A stretch of DNA of 55,975 bases, from assembly GCA_022711435.1 (NCBI GenBank), contig JAKLFB010000037.1, positions 1 through 55,975 on the forward strand, given 5' to 3'. The stretch comes from Verrucomicrobiota bacterium (GTDB lineage Bacteria > Verrucomicrobiota > Verrucomicrobiia > Limisphaerales > UBA1319). Made by a program: the position numbers and the translations under genes. A model generated the notes under the pieces. That model worked only from the letters and a program-made list of their open reading frames with translations. It was not told where the DNA came from and made no database searches. Positions 36,092 through 44,333 of this stretch are shown here, one piece after another (within the stretch, counting starts at the first letter, position 1; each line of letters starts with the position of its first letter).

Positions 36092-39000
36092 GTTGGCGCC
36101 TCTCCCCGAGCCAGCAGTTCCGCGAAACTATAGTTCACGCTCGTCACCCCGAAATCCGGCTCCCGCTGGAATGGCCGCCGCACGTAATGCACCCGGTGGC
36201 TATCCCCGTCGAATTCGACAATGCCGAGGATGAAGTCATCCGGCTTGTTGAGCGAGTACAGGATTTCGTTCTTGGTCACCGTGATGGTCGTCGCACCGCT
36301 CACCCGGCCCTTGACTTCGATAAACCGCAGCTTGCCGGTGCCCGGCACCCGGCTCTCGATGTCATAGCCAAGCTTCTGCGTCTCACGGTCGGTGGGCTCA
36401 AAGCCCAGGTCCCGCTCGACCTCCATGATAATGGCGCGGGCCTTGGCTGCGCTGGCCTGAGTGTCAGTGGGCTGCTCAGGCGTTCCCACCACGTCCGCAC
36501 CCTTCATCAGTCGCAGCAGCCCGGCGGGGACCACCAGCACGCCACCCATCACCACCGGCGGCAGTGGAGCGATCTGCTTTTCCAGCTTCAGTTCTTCCAT
36601 CCGCTTCTGAAGTCGGGCCTGCAATCCGTCGGCGCGCTTCCGCGCTTCATCCGAATTCAGCCGTGCATTTGGTTTCCCGGCCTGCTCCTGCAGCTTGAGC
36701 TGCTCCGCCCGGTGATCCCAGTAATTGATCTCTTTCATCAGCCGGTCTTGGACCGCTGCTTCTGTCTTGGTGATCAAATCCACTCTTCGTGCGCGCACTT
36801 CTGCCAGGTGCTCCGGCACCACCGCCGCCACCGCGTAGGCTTGCGCCTTCTGCTCGAGGCTCCGTTCCACCCACCGGCATTCGGGGCGGGCCAGGATGTC
36901 CTCGACCGGTGGTTCGCCGTCCGCCAACGGACGGTAGTCCAGGTATGGCGCATAGTCGAAATGCCGGGTGTTGCCCTCGCCGTCCAGTTCCACATACAGC
37001 ATCCGCTTGGAAATCACCCGACGCTCGCCTGTTCGTGTCAGGCTCGCGTCTTGGATGGCGTGTTCCAGGTAGAACAGCATCCGCGGCGCAGTCCCCGCGT
37101 CCCGCTCATCCACCAAAACCGCCCCCCGCCGAAGCAGGTCCCGATGCCGTTCCAGCGTCAGGTCAATCGTGGCATCCAACAGCGGATGCCCAGGGCATAG
37201 GAATGCCGCCAGCGGTTGTCCCGGCGGCGCCACCAGGTCTTTCTCGAAAGCCACGCGCTCATAACGAGGCAGCACCGGTTCGCCCGCACCAATCAGCCGG
37301 TCCCGATTGCGCACCGGCGCCGGCACGTGCGTAATTTGATACCGACGCGGTTCCCGCTGCTTGGTCGAGCCACCCAGTTGTTGAAAAGCCTCCAGGAAGA
37401 ACGACTCGATGTAATGCGGTTGGAGCCGCCGCGCTTCCGCCCTCTCCATTTCTTCGCGGATGCGATATACCCGTGTCGCGTCCATGGCGTCATGCGCCAG
37501 TGCCCGTTCCTCGACCAGTTCCCGCAAGTGCGTCTTGTCGAGCGCGGAAGTCACCACTCGCGTCAGCCGAGCCCGCACCTCGGGCCGGTCGCCATAGCGA
37601 ATCGCCTCAATCAGCAGGTCACGCAGCGGCTTGCCCTCGAATTGCAGCTTGCCCAACACATCGAAGACCTGGCCGCCAAGCGCCTTTCGCGCCTGTTCCA
37701 GCTTGTCCAGCAGGGTCAGGTACACGTCGCCTTCGCGGGTTTCTTCCGCCACCAGGTTCCACAGGTGGCACACTTCCGTCTGGCCGATGCGGTGGATGCG
37801 TCCGAACCGTTGCTCGATCCGATTGGGATTCCAGGGCAGGTCGTAATTCACCATCAGGTGGGCCCGCTGGAGGTTGATCCCTTCTCCAGCCGCATCCGTT
37901 GCCACCAGCACCTGCACTTCTGGGTCGTGCTTGAATGCCTCTTGTGCCTTGGTCCGCTCTTCCCGACCCATGCCGCCGTGAATCACCACCACTGCCTCCT
38001 TCCGACCCAGCAGAGTCGTGATCCGGCTTTCCAGGTAGGTCAGCGTGTCGCGGTGTTCCGTGAACAGCACCAGCTTCTGGTGGGGGGATGGTACTGGCGG
38101 ATCAATCGGCCCGGTGCGATAGGGCGGCGGCGTCTCCGCCAGCTGGTCTACTTGTGGCGCCCGGGCAGACAGGTTCCCGCTTCCGCCGGGGGTGAAAACC
38201 TCGTTTAGCAGGCGGCTCAGCTCGCACCATTTCCGGTCTTCGCCGCTCCGCCTGAGCGCCAGCGCCAGCTCCTCCAGGTGTTTCAGTATGCCAATCTCGG
38301 CGCTGAGTTCCGCGATCGTCCGCGCTGCCGTGGATTGATCCAGAATCTCTTCCTCGGCGGCCTCCACCTCATTGTCGGGGGCCTCTTCCAAATCCTCCAC
38401 GTCATCTTCGTCCAGGGTCGGCACCGTGCTCGCGATGGCCGTCGCCACTTCGGCGCCCCGCTGCAGCAATTCCAGCTCTCGCAGCTTCTTTTCCAACCGC
38501 TCCCGCCGCCGGCGCAGCGACTGGTAAATCGCCTCAGGGGATGACGCCAGCCGGCGCTGCAGAATCGTCAGGGCGAACCCCACCGTGCCCGCCCGTTTCT
38601 CGTTCTGAAGCGCCTCAGCCCGGTTAAACTCATCCCGGACGTAATCCGTCACCTCCTTGTAGAGCTGCGCTTCGGGGTCCGAAAGCTTGTACGCCACTGT
38701 GTAGGCAATCCGCTCCGGGAACAACGGCGTGGCGTCGAATTTCAGCAGGTTCTCTTTCACCATCCGCCGCATCAGGTCGGAAACATCCGTCGAGTGGACC
38801 CCGTCACGGAACCGCCCTTCGAACCGATCACCGTCCAGCAGCGCCATGAACAACTGGAAGTCCTCTTCCTTCCCGTTGTGCGGCGTGGCCGTCATCAGCA
38901 GGAAATGACGCGTCAGTGTGGAAAGCAACTGCCCCAGCCGATACCGTTTGGTATACTTGATTTCGCTGCCGAACAGGCTGGCGGACATCTTGTGCGCTTC

Positions 39001-39696
39001 ATCGCAGACGATCAGGTCCCAGCGGCAATCCGGCGCTTTGAGCTTCTCCCGGACATCCTCATTGCGCGAGAGCTTGTCGAGCCGGGCGATGGCCAGGTTC
39101 GTTTCCAGGAACCAATTCCCGGTCCGCGCCGCTTCCAGCTTGTCATTAGTCAGGATTTCGAACGGCATATGGAAGCGCCGGTAAAGCTCATCCTGCCACT
39201 GTTCCGCCAGGCTGCCTGGGCACACCACCAGGCAACGGTGCAGGTCGCCGCGCGCCAGCAACTCCTTCATCAGCAGCCCCGCCATAATCGTCTTGCCCGC
39301 GCCGGGATCATCCGCGAGGAGGAACCGCAGCGGCTGCCGGGGCAGCATCACTTCGTAGACCGCCGTGATTTGGTGCGGCAGGGGTTCCACCACCGACGTG
39401 TGCACCGCCAGCACCGGATCAAACAGATGCGCCAGCCGGATGCGGTGGGCCTCGGACACGAGCCGGAACTCGCGTCCGTCACCGTCGAAGCTCCAGGGCC
39501 GTCCCTGTGTCACAACCTCCAGCCGGGGTTCGTCGTGCCGGTAAAGCAGTTCATTCGCCACCTTCCCTGCCGCCGTTTTGTAGGTGAGCTCGAGCGCCTC
39601 GGAACCGAACCACTGAACAGAAACGACGGTGGCGAGGCCATCCGGCAGGATGCCCCTCACCGCCGCGTTCGGTTTCAATTCTTCGAGTTTGCTCAT
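36088..39696 (-). CDS. SNF2-like superfamily 2 helicase with C-terminal DUF3883
   Basis: 1202 residues from ATG 39696 with an AAGGG ribosome-binding site 6 bp upstream; a TTG at 39711 lies before it. The helicase motor reads: motif I LLADDPGAGKTIMAGL (about 127-141), DEAH box VCDEAHKMS (about 232), motif III LLMTATPHNGK, motif V VLVATDAAGEGINLQ and motif VI RIEQRFGRIHRIGQ. An acidic coiled stretch lies near residue 440 (LDEDDVEDLEEAPDNEVEAA). The C-terminal part has GYDIESRVPGTGKLRFIEVK, the DUF3883 motif, a restriction-enzyme-like nuclease or sensor fold. First gene of the island operon. It probably translocates on DNA and feeds the nucleases. Confidence 0.9.
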   Translation of the reverse strand: MSKLEELKPNAAVRGILPDGLATVVSVQWFGSEALELTYKTAAGKVANELLYRHDEPRLEVVTQGRPWSFDGDGREFRLVSEAHRIRLAHLFDPVLAVHTSVVEPLPHQITAVYEVMLPRQPLRFLLADDPGAGKTIMAGLLMKELLARGDLHRCLVVCPGSLAEQWQDELYRRFHMPFEILTNDKLEAARTGNWFLETNLAIARLDKLSRNEDVREKLKAPDCRWDLIVCDEAHKMSASLFGSEIKYTKRYRLGQLLSTLTRHFLLMTATPHNGKEEDFQLFMALLDGDRFEGRFRDGVHSTDVSDLMRRMVKENLLKFDATPLFPERIAYTVAYKLSDPEAQLYKEVTDYVRDEFNRAEALQNEKRAGTVGFALTILQRRLASSPEAIYQSLRRRRERLEKKLRELELLQRGAEVATAIASTVPTLDEDDVEDLEEAPDNEVEAAEEEILDQSTAARTIAELSAEIGILKHLEELALALRRSGEDRKWCELSRLLNEVFTPGGSGNLSARAPQVDQLAETPPPYRTGPIDPPVPSPHQKLVLFTEHRDTLTYLESRITTLLGRKEAVVVIHGGMGREERTKAQEAFKHDPEVQVLVATDAAGEGINLQRAHLMVNYDLPWNPNRIEQRFGRIHRIGQTEVCHLWNLVAEETREGDVYLTLLDKLEQARKALGGQVFDVLGKLQFEGKPLRDLLIEAIRYGDRPEVRARLTRVVTSALDKTHLRELVEERALAHDAMDATRVYRIREEMERAEARRLQPHYIESFFLEAFQQLGGSTKQREPRRYQITHVPAPVRNRDRLIGAGEPVLPRYERVAFEKDLVAPPGQPLAAFLCPGHPLLDATIDLTLERHRDLLRRGAVLVDERDAGTAPRMLFYLEHAIQDASLTRTGERRVISKRMLYVELDGEGNTRHFDYAPYLDYRPLADGEPPVEDILARPECRWVERSLEQKAQAYAVAAVVPEHLAEVRARRVDLITKTEAAVQDRLMKEINYWDHRAEQLKLQEQAGKPNARLNSDEARKRADGLQARLQKRMEELKLEKQIAPLPPVVMGGVLVVPAGLLRLMKGADVVGTPEQPTDTQASAAKARAIIMEVERDLGFEPTDRETQKLGYDIESRVPGTGKLRFIEVKGRVSGATTITVTKNEILYSLNKPDDFILGIVEFDGDSHRVHYVRRPFQREPDFGVTSVNYSFAELLARGEAPT

Positions 39697-39799
39697 CTCA
39701 CACCCTTTCAATCATCGACCGCCGCTCTTCAGATTGCCCAACCGGCTGGTCGGCCGATGCGGAGGCACAGACGCCGCGGCCGGGGTTGGCGCTTGGCTA

Positions 39800-39994
39800 C
39801 CGGTCACTCGAGGATCCAATCCACGGCGACGGCTTCGATTTGCGCGTCCGGGCCATCGAAGAACTGGACGGGGCCGCCCCCGGCGGATTGGCGCAGCGGC
39901 CGCCATTCGGGGGCGGCAGCGGGCTCGCCCGCCAGCCAGAGCCGGGGCCGGGCGGCATCCGCCGGTGCGCGCTGGATGCCCAGGGCGAGCCAGC
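39800..39994. repeat. Right 195-bp island repeat within the hydrolase 3' end
   Basis: Direct repeat of 26784-26978, starting at CCGGTCACTCGAGGATCCAA and ending at CCAGGGCGAGCCAGC, no gaps, about 93 percent identical by eye. It forms the last 64 codons and stop of the hydrolase gene and marks the right boundary of the defence island, whose promoter region begins directly to its left. Confidence 0.85.
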
Positions 39995-42068
39995 CGGGGA
40001 GATCGCCGTATTTGGCGCCGCCGGGCAGGAGATCGACATCGTCGATGCTCTGGATCTTCTGAAACCGGAATCCGCGGGTGTCCAGCGCCGCCCGGGCGAT
40101 CTGCGGGCCGGCCTGGGCGAAGGCGGCGGCCGCCCATCGGCTCGATTCATCCAGGGCTACGATCATGACCGGGCGCTCCTGGAGCTGGCGGACCGCCTGG
40201 AGCACCGACAGGACATCGTGGGTTCGGCGGGCGAACAGGCTGGGGTTGTAGCCGTGGGTGTAGGCGGCGGCGGCACGCGGGTTCTTGACCTTTGGCGCCC
40301 TTTCCAGCGGAACGCCGTTGGTGAGGAACTCGCCCTGGTAAAGGAGATCGACGCCGACCACGGCGCACCCGGATGCGAGCAGCCTGCGGATGGGCGCCGG
40401 CCATCGGGCGGCCGCCGACGGGCTTTCGGCGTCGGCATAGAGACCGGCTTTGCCCTTCTGGCTGAGCCAGAGGACCGTGCGCGAGGCGCCGGATTCGGGT
40501 TCGAGGCGGATTCCGGGAAGCGCTTCCTCATGCGTACGGTTGTGGAGAAGCCCCGTTTCCTCGAGGATCTGCAGCGAGCCTCCGCCCGAAGATTCGAGCG
40601 TCCATTCCGACGATTGAACCGGCTGCCACTCGATGCGGCCGGCGCTTTCCAAGGTCCGGCCGAAGACGACGTCCGCAGCGGGAGCGATCCACTGGCCGGC
40701 AGCTGCCGGGTCCCGGCGGGCGGGGTCGAGCTGTCGGGCTGCGTCATCGGCCAGCCACCGCAAGAGCTGGCGCTCGAACTCCGGCCCGCCCTTCGGCGCG
40801 GGATGCGCGGCGTCCCAAACCGTCAGCTCCTCGCGGTTCAAGCGCGGGTAATCCTCCTCGACGATGGGCTCCGGCCGATTCAGGCCGAGGTGGCGGTTAA
40901 ACCACGAATACATGGCGGCGCGGCTGACGTAATTGTAATTGTGGCCGAAGTGGAGCAGCGGGGTGAGCTTCACCCGGTCGGGGGCTCCGAGCATTTTGTA
41001 GAGCTGCTGGAGCTCGATGAAACCCTTGGCGGGCATCTCCCGGGTCCAGTCGTTGGCAGCAGTCATGCCGAGCGGTTTGGGGGCGAACAGGGCGGCGAAC
41101 TCGACGTTGCCGGTATCGATGCGCAGCAGGCTGCAATTCTCGCAGGTGCATCCGCCCTGCATGGCGGTGGAGACCATGACCGCCGGGAAGATCGCCTGGG
41201 GGCGGGGATCGATCGCGCCCAGGATGAACGTCTGCGTGCCCCCCCCGCTGGCGCCGGTCACGCCGATCCGCCGGGGATCGACCTCGGGCAGCTCGAGAAG
41301 GAAATCGAGGGCGCGGATCGAGTTCCAGGTCTGGAGGCCCATCACGCTCTGGAGATGGGATTCGGCCTGGGGGCTGAAGAGGCCCCAGCGATCGATGCCG
41401 ATCATTTCGGGCCGCTGCTCCTTGAATCCGTGGGCGATGGCCTGCGAGATTTGAACGCTGTCGGCGTAGCCGATCATGTCGTAGTGGAAGACGATGCAGC
41501 CCATGCGGGCGAGCTGGACGCAGCGGGACTGGAGGGGGCTGCGCCCGCCCTCCTCGAACCGCTCGGCGCCCTGGACGATCTCGCGGCGGACCGCATCGCG
41601 GCCGCTGTCGAGGAAGCGCCCGTTGGTCCAGTGGCCGTGGGGCGACAGGACGGCCGGGAACGGGCCGGCCGGGCCGCGGGGGCGATAGAGGCTGCCGGTG
41701 ACATAGAATCCCGGGACGCTCTCGAAATAGACCTTCTCGACCGAGTAATCGGGGCGGTCGATGCGGCCGTGAACCACCGCGTGGAGAGGCGTGCGGCTGG
41801 GCCAGGGCCAGAGGCCCAAAGCCACGCGCATCTGGAGACGGACCTGCTCCGCCCGCCGGCTCCATTCCCCGATGCTGGCGGGAGGCGAGAACGGGAAGTA
41901 CCCGTCGAGGTCTTTCAGGGGCTCGAGCCGGCGGTCGGGCGGCGCCTGGCCGGGCGGGAGGGCGCGCGGAGCGGCTGCCCCGGGCGATGGCGGCAGGATC
42001 GCCAGGGCGAGCCAAGCCAGGCCGATGGCAACGGATCGGGACGCCCCGGCGGGCAGGGGGCGAACCAT
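39804..42068 (-). CDS. Exported alpha/beta hydrolase (acetylxylan-esterase-like), island target gene
   Basis: 754 residues from ATG 42068; an ATG at 42095 adds nine residues before the signal peptide and is possible. Signal peptide at 1-33 (VAIGLAWLALAILPPSPGAA). The catalytic domain has LSPHGHWTNG, the nucleophile in IGVTGASGGGTQTF (Ser about 274), and LHFGHNYNYVSRAAMY with the likely His. A second part (about 520-754) resembles a repeat of the hydrolase core (ASGCAVVGVDLLYQGEF, YTHGYNPSLFARRTHDVL) but lacks the GxSxG serine. Relatives are acetylxylan-esterase-like enzymes that remove acyl groups from plant sugars. The last 64 codons are duplicated at 26784, and are probably the copy brought by the island. 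Confidence 0.82.
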   Translation of the reverse strand: MVRPLPAGASRSVAIGLAWLALAILPPSPGAAAPRALPPGQAPPDRRLEPLKDLDGYFPFSPPASIGEWSRRAEQVRLQMRVALGLWPWPSRTPLHAVVHGRIDRPDYSVEKVYFESVPGFYVTGSLYRPRGPAGPFPAVLSPHGHWTNGRFLDSGRDAVRREIVQGAERFEEGGRSPLQSRCVQLARMGCIVFHYDMIGYADSVQISQAIAHGFKEQRPEMIGIDRWGLFSPQAESHLQSVMGLQTWNSIRALDFLLELPEVDPRRIGVTGASGGGTQTFILGAIDPRPQAIFPAVMVSTAMQGGCTCENCSLLRIDTGNVEFAALFAPKPLGMTAANDWTREMPAKGFIELQQLYKMLGAPDRVKLTPLLHFGHNYNYVSRAAMYSWFNRHLGLNRPEPIVEEDYPRLNREELTVWDAAHPAPKGGPEFERQLLRWLADDAARQLDPARRDPAAAGQWIAPAADVVFGRTLESAGRIEWQPVQSSEWTLESSGGGSLQILEETGLLHNRTHEEALPGIRLEPESGASRTVLWLSQKGKAGLYADAESPSAAARWPAPIRRLLASGCAVVGVDLLYQGEFLTNGVPLERAPKVKNPRAAAAYTHGYNPSLFARRTHDVLSVLQAVRQLQERPVMIVALDESSRWAAAAFAQAGPQIARAALDTRGFRFQKIQSIDDVDLLPGGAKYGDLPGWLALGIQRAPADAARPRLWLAGEPAAAPEWRPLRQSAGGGPVQFFDGPDAQIEAVAVDWILE

Positions 42069-42167
42069 AACAGGAGCGGCTGGGTCGAGATTCATGGGGC
42101 AATCATAGCCCGCGAAAAGCCGCCTGTGAATCGGATTCCGTGCTTGGCAAAATCGAGGCAAACGGCT

Positions 42168-42737
42168 ATGGTTGCGGCCGTGATCGGCCTCATGCGCTTC
42201 ATCGGCATCGCCAATGCCGCGGTGTGGTTCGGGGCGGCAGTGTTTTTCACCGTGGCGGTCGGTCCGGCCTTTTTCTCGACGCAGATGCTGACGCTGTTCG
42301 GGGGATCGGCGGCGGATCCCAACGCCCGGTATTACGGGGGTGCGGCGGCGCAGGTGGTCATGGAGCGGTATTACCTGCTGCAGCACTGGTGCGGCGCGAT
42401 CGCGCTGCTGCATCTGGCATGGGAGGGTTGGTATTTCGGCCGGTCGATCCGGCGTCTGCCCTTGGCGGTGGTGCTGGTGTTGTTCGCGCTCGGCCTGGCG
42501 GGCGGCTACGGCATCCAGCCGCGGCTGCAGCGGCTCCACAAGACCATGTACAACGTCGGAGGCGACCAGACGGCCGCTCAGATGGAGGTCGCTCGGCGGT
42601 CGTTCGGGGTGTGGCATGGGCTCTCCCAGGCCGCCAACCTGGTGGTCCTGATCGGCTTGGGCATCTATCTCTGGCGCGTGCAGATTGTCCCGGACCAGAC
42701 CCGGTTCATCGGCCCGGCCCGGTTCCACCTCGAGTGA
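42168..42737 (+). CDS. DUF4149-type membrane protein
   Basis: 189 residues from ATG 42168, GAGG ribosome-binding site 9 bp upstream. It has four membrane helices: VIGLMRFIGIANAAVWFGAA with FFTVAVGPAFFS, QHWCGAIALLHLAWEG, LAVVLVLFALGLAGGY and LSQAANLVVLIGLGIYLW. The R-x-x-G-I-x-x-A-V-W-F-G start and the RRSFGVWHGLSQAANL end fit DUF4149-type integral proteins of 150-190 residues. Function is unknown. It diverges from the hydrolase. Confidence 0.65.
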   Translation: MVAAVIGLMRFIGIANAAVWFGAAVFFTVAVGPAFFSTQMLTLFGGSAADPNARYYGGAAAQVVMERYYLLQHWCGAIALLHLAWEGWYFGRSIRRLPLAVVLVLFALGLAGGYGIQPRLQRLHKTMYNVGGDQTAAQMEVARRSFGVWHGLSQAANLVVLIGLGIYLWRVQIVPDQTRFIGPARFHLE

Positions 42738-42828
42738 CCCGCGCGAAATCCACGTTTGACAAACCCGCGCAGGTACCGAAGAAGTGATGTAGTGACTGGG
42801 GCGTGTGAGACGCGATGTGGAGTTGAGT

Positions 42829-43122
42829 ATGATTTCAAACGAGAGGCCATCACCCTACGGGCAGCGGCCCGATCCATCCCCGTCCCCCAAATCCGCGGTT
42901 CCCGAGGAAAGCATCAAGACGGACAAGATCCAGATCGAGCGCAAGACGTTCGTGTTCACCCTCAAGGAAAATCCGCGCGGCCGGTTCTTGCGGATCACCG
43001 AGGATGTCAATGGCCGCCGGGACGCCATCATCGTGCCGGCGACGGGGCTCGGCGAATTCAGGCGGATCCTGGACGAGATCATCCGCTTCTCGGAGGAGAA
43101 TCCGCCGACGGCGGCGGCCTGA
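42829..43122 (+). CDS. PurA-like DUF3276 nucleic-acid-binding protein
   Basis: 97 residues from ATG 42829 with GGAG 8 bp upstream. KIQIERKTFVFTLKENPRGR then FLRITEDVNGRRDAIIVPAT and FRRILDEIIRFSEE are the PUR-alpha repeat motif of DUF3276 (single-stranded DNA or RNA binding). The first 30 residues are polar and Pro-rich, an unstructured tail. Bacterial PUR proteins, e.g. from Borrelia, bind ssDNA and RNA as dimers. It lies convergently 22 bp from rsfS. Confidence 0.85.
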   Translation: MISNERPSPYGQRPDPSPSPKSAVPEESIKTDKIQIERKTFVFTLKENPRGRFLRITEDVNGRRDAIIVPATGLGEFRRILDEIIRFSEENPPTAAA

Positions 43123-43144
43123 GGCGGCCCGGGGCCGGGCGGCG

Positions 43145-43537
43145 CTAGGCGGGAGCGGGCGGTGGGGAGGCGGCTCGGTTGCGGGGCGGCGAGCGCCGCA
43201 GCCGCACGCGAGGCGCGTCGTTCCAGAGGTGCTCCAGATCGTAGCGGGCGCGCACTTCGTCGCGCATGATGTGGACCACCACATCCTGGAAATCCAGCAC
43301 CACCCAGGGCGTCCGTTTACTGCCGTCAATCGCGCGCGGCCGGAGGCCGCACTCGATCCGGGCCTTCTCGGTGATGTGATCGATGATGGCGCGCAGATGG
43401 GGCTCGCTCGACCCGGAAGCGATGATGAAATAATCCGTGATGCTGCTGAGCCGGCGGACGTCCAGAACCACCAGCCGTTCGGCCTTCTTCTCGTCGGCGG
43501 ATTCCCAGCACAGCCGAGCCAGTTTTCGTGAATCCAT
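43145..43537 (-). CDS. rsfS: Ribosome silencing factor
   Basis: 130 residues. VVLDVRRLSSITDYFIIASG, HLRAIIDHITEKARIE, and WVVLDFQDVVVHIMRDEVRA with YDLEHLWNDA are the complete RsfS/Iojap pattern. It binds ribosomal protein uL14 and blocks subunit joining under low nutrients. A proline- and alanine-rich tail (RAASPPPAPA) is extra. It follows nadD on the same strand by 25 bp, the usual nadD-rsfS arrangement. Confidence 0.92.
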   Translation of the reverse strand: MDSRKLARLCWESADEKKAERLVVLDVRRLSSITDYFIIASGSSEPHLRAIIDHITEKARIECGLRPRAIDGSKRTPWVVLDFQDVVVHIMRDEVRARYDLEHLWNDAPRVRLRRSPPRNRAASPPPAPA

Positions 43538-43562
43538 CGCTTTTACTCTGCGGCAGCCGCGG

Positions 43563-44156
43563 TTAAAGATAAAGCCGTTTGTTGCGGATGGCTTCCGCCA
43601 CCGCCGGGGGAACCAGAGGCTCGAGCGGCTGGCCGGACCGGACTCGATCGCGGATCAGGGAGGACGAGATCCCCAGCGGAAACCCCCGGAGCCAGCGCCC
43701 GCGGAACGGAGGCGGGAAAGGGCGCGCCGAGTCGCCCGGCCGCGGGATGACGGCCCACTCGGCCGCCCGGGCCAGGGACTCCGCCTCCCTCCATTGCGGC
43801 AGCTGCGCCACATGATCCGCCCCGATCAGGCAGACCAATCCCGCATCGGGAAACCGCCGGGCGTAGTCGCGGACGGTGTCGATCGTGTAGGACATGCCCC
43901 CGCGCCGGATCTCCTGGTCGTCGATCTCGAATTCGGGATGCCCGGCCAAAGCCAGCCGCAGCAGGCAGAGCCGGTCCGCTCCCGGCGCGGGCGCCGATTC
44001 CGGCTTGAACGGGGATTGGGCTGCGGGGATCCAGTAGAGCCGGTCGATCGCCAGCTCCTCGATCGCCGCCCGAGCTACCAGCAGATGGCCCGTGTGCACC
44101 GGGTTGAACGAGCCCCCAAACAAGCCCAGGCGCCGGCCAGCCAGGGTCTCAGCCAT
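43563..44156 (-). CDS. nadD: Nicotinate-nucleotide adenylyltransferase
   Basis: 197 residues. GLFGGSFNPVHTGHLLVARA carries the (H/T)xGH nucleotidyl transfer motif, IPAAQSPFKP the substrate loop, GMSYTIDTVRDYARRFPDA and LIGADHVAQLPQW the NaMN-binding region, and LGISSSLIRDRVRSG the ISSTxIR motif. It converts nicotinate mononucleotide and ATP to NaAD for NAD synthesis in the cytoplasm. First gene of a pair with rsfS. Confidence 0.92.
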   Translation of the reverse strand: MAETLAGRRLGLFGGSFNPVHTGHLLVARAAIEELAIDRLYWIPAAQSPFKPESAPAPGADRLCLLRLALAGHPEFEIDDQEIRRGGMSYTIDTVRDYARRFPDAGLVCLIGADHVAQLPQWREAESLARAAEWAVIPRPGDSARPFPPPFRGRWLRGFPLGISSSLIRDRVRSGQPLEPLVPPAVAEAIRNKRLYL

Positions 44157-44333
44157 GGCGCGCCTCGCTCACTCTCGAGCCGCCGCCGGCCGCGTCGTCC
44201 CCCAAACCATTGTCTTCATCGGCCTCAACCGTTACCCGAAACACCAAAAGCCGGCACGCAAAAAAACAGCCGCCTTTTCCAGCGCGGCCGCTGCTGGATT
44301 CGGAGGCTTCTTTCGGGCGCCGCGCCGGCGGGG

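Noticed and set aside
39804..42737. Long open frames on both strands over the hydrolase
   Set aside because: The plus-strand frame is compositional shadow except for its last 190 codons, which are the DUF4149-type gene. The minus strand carries the catalytic motifs.
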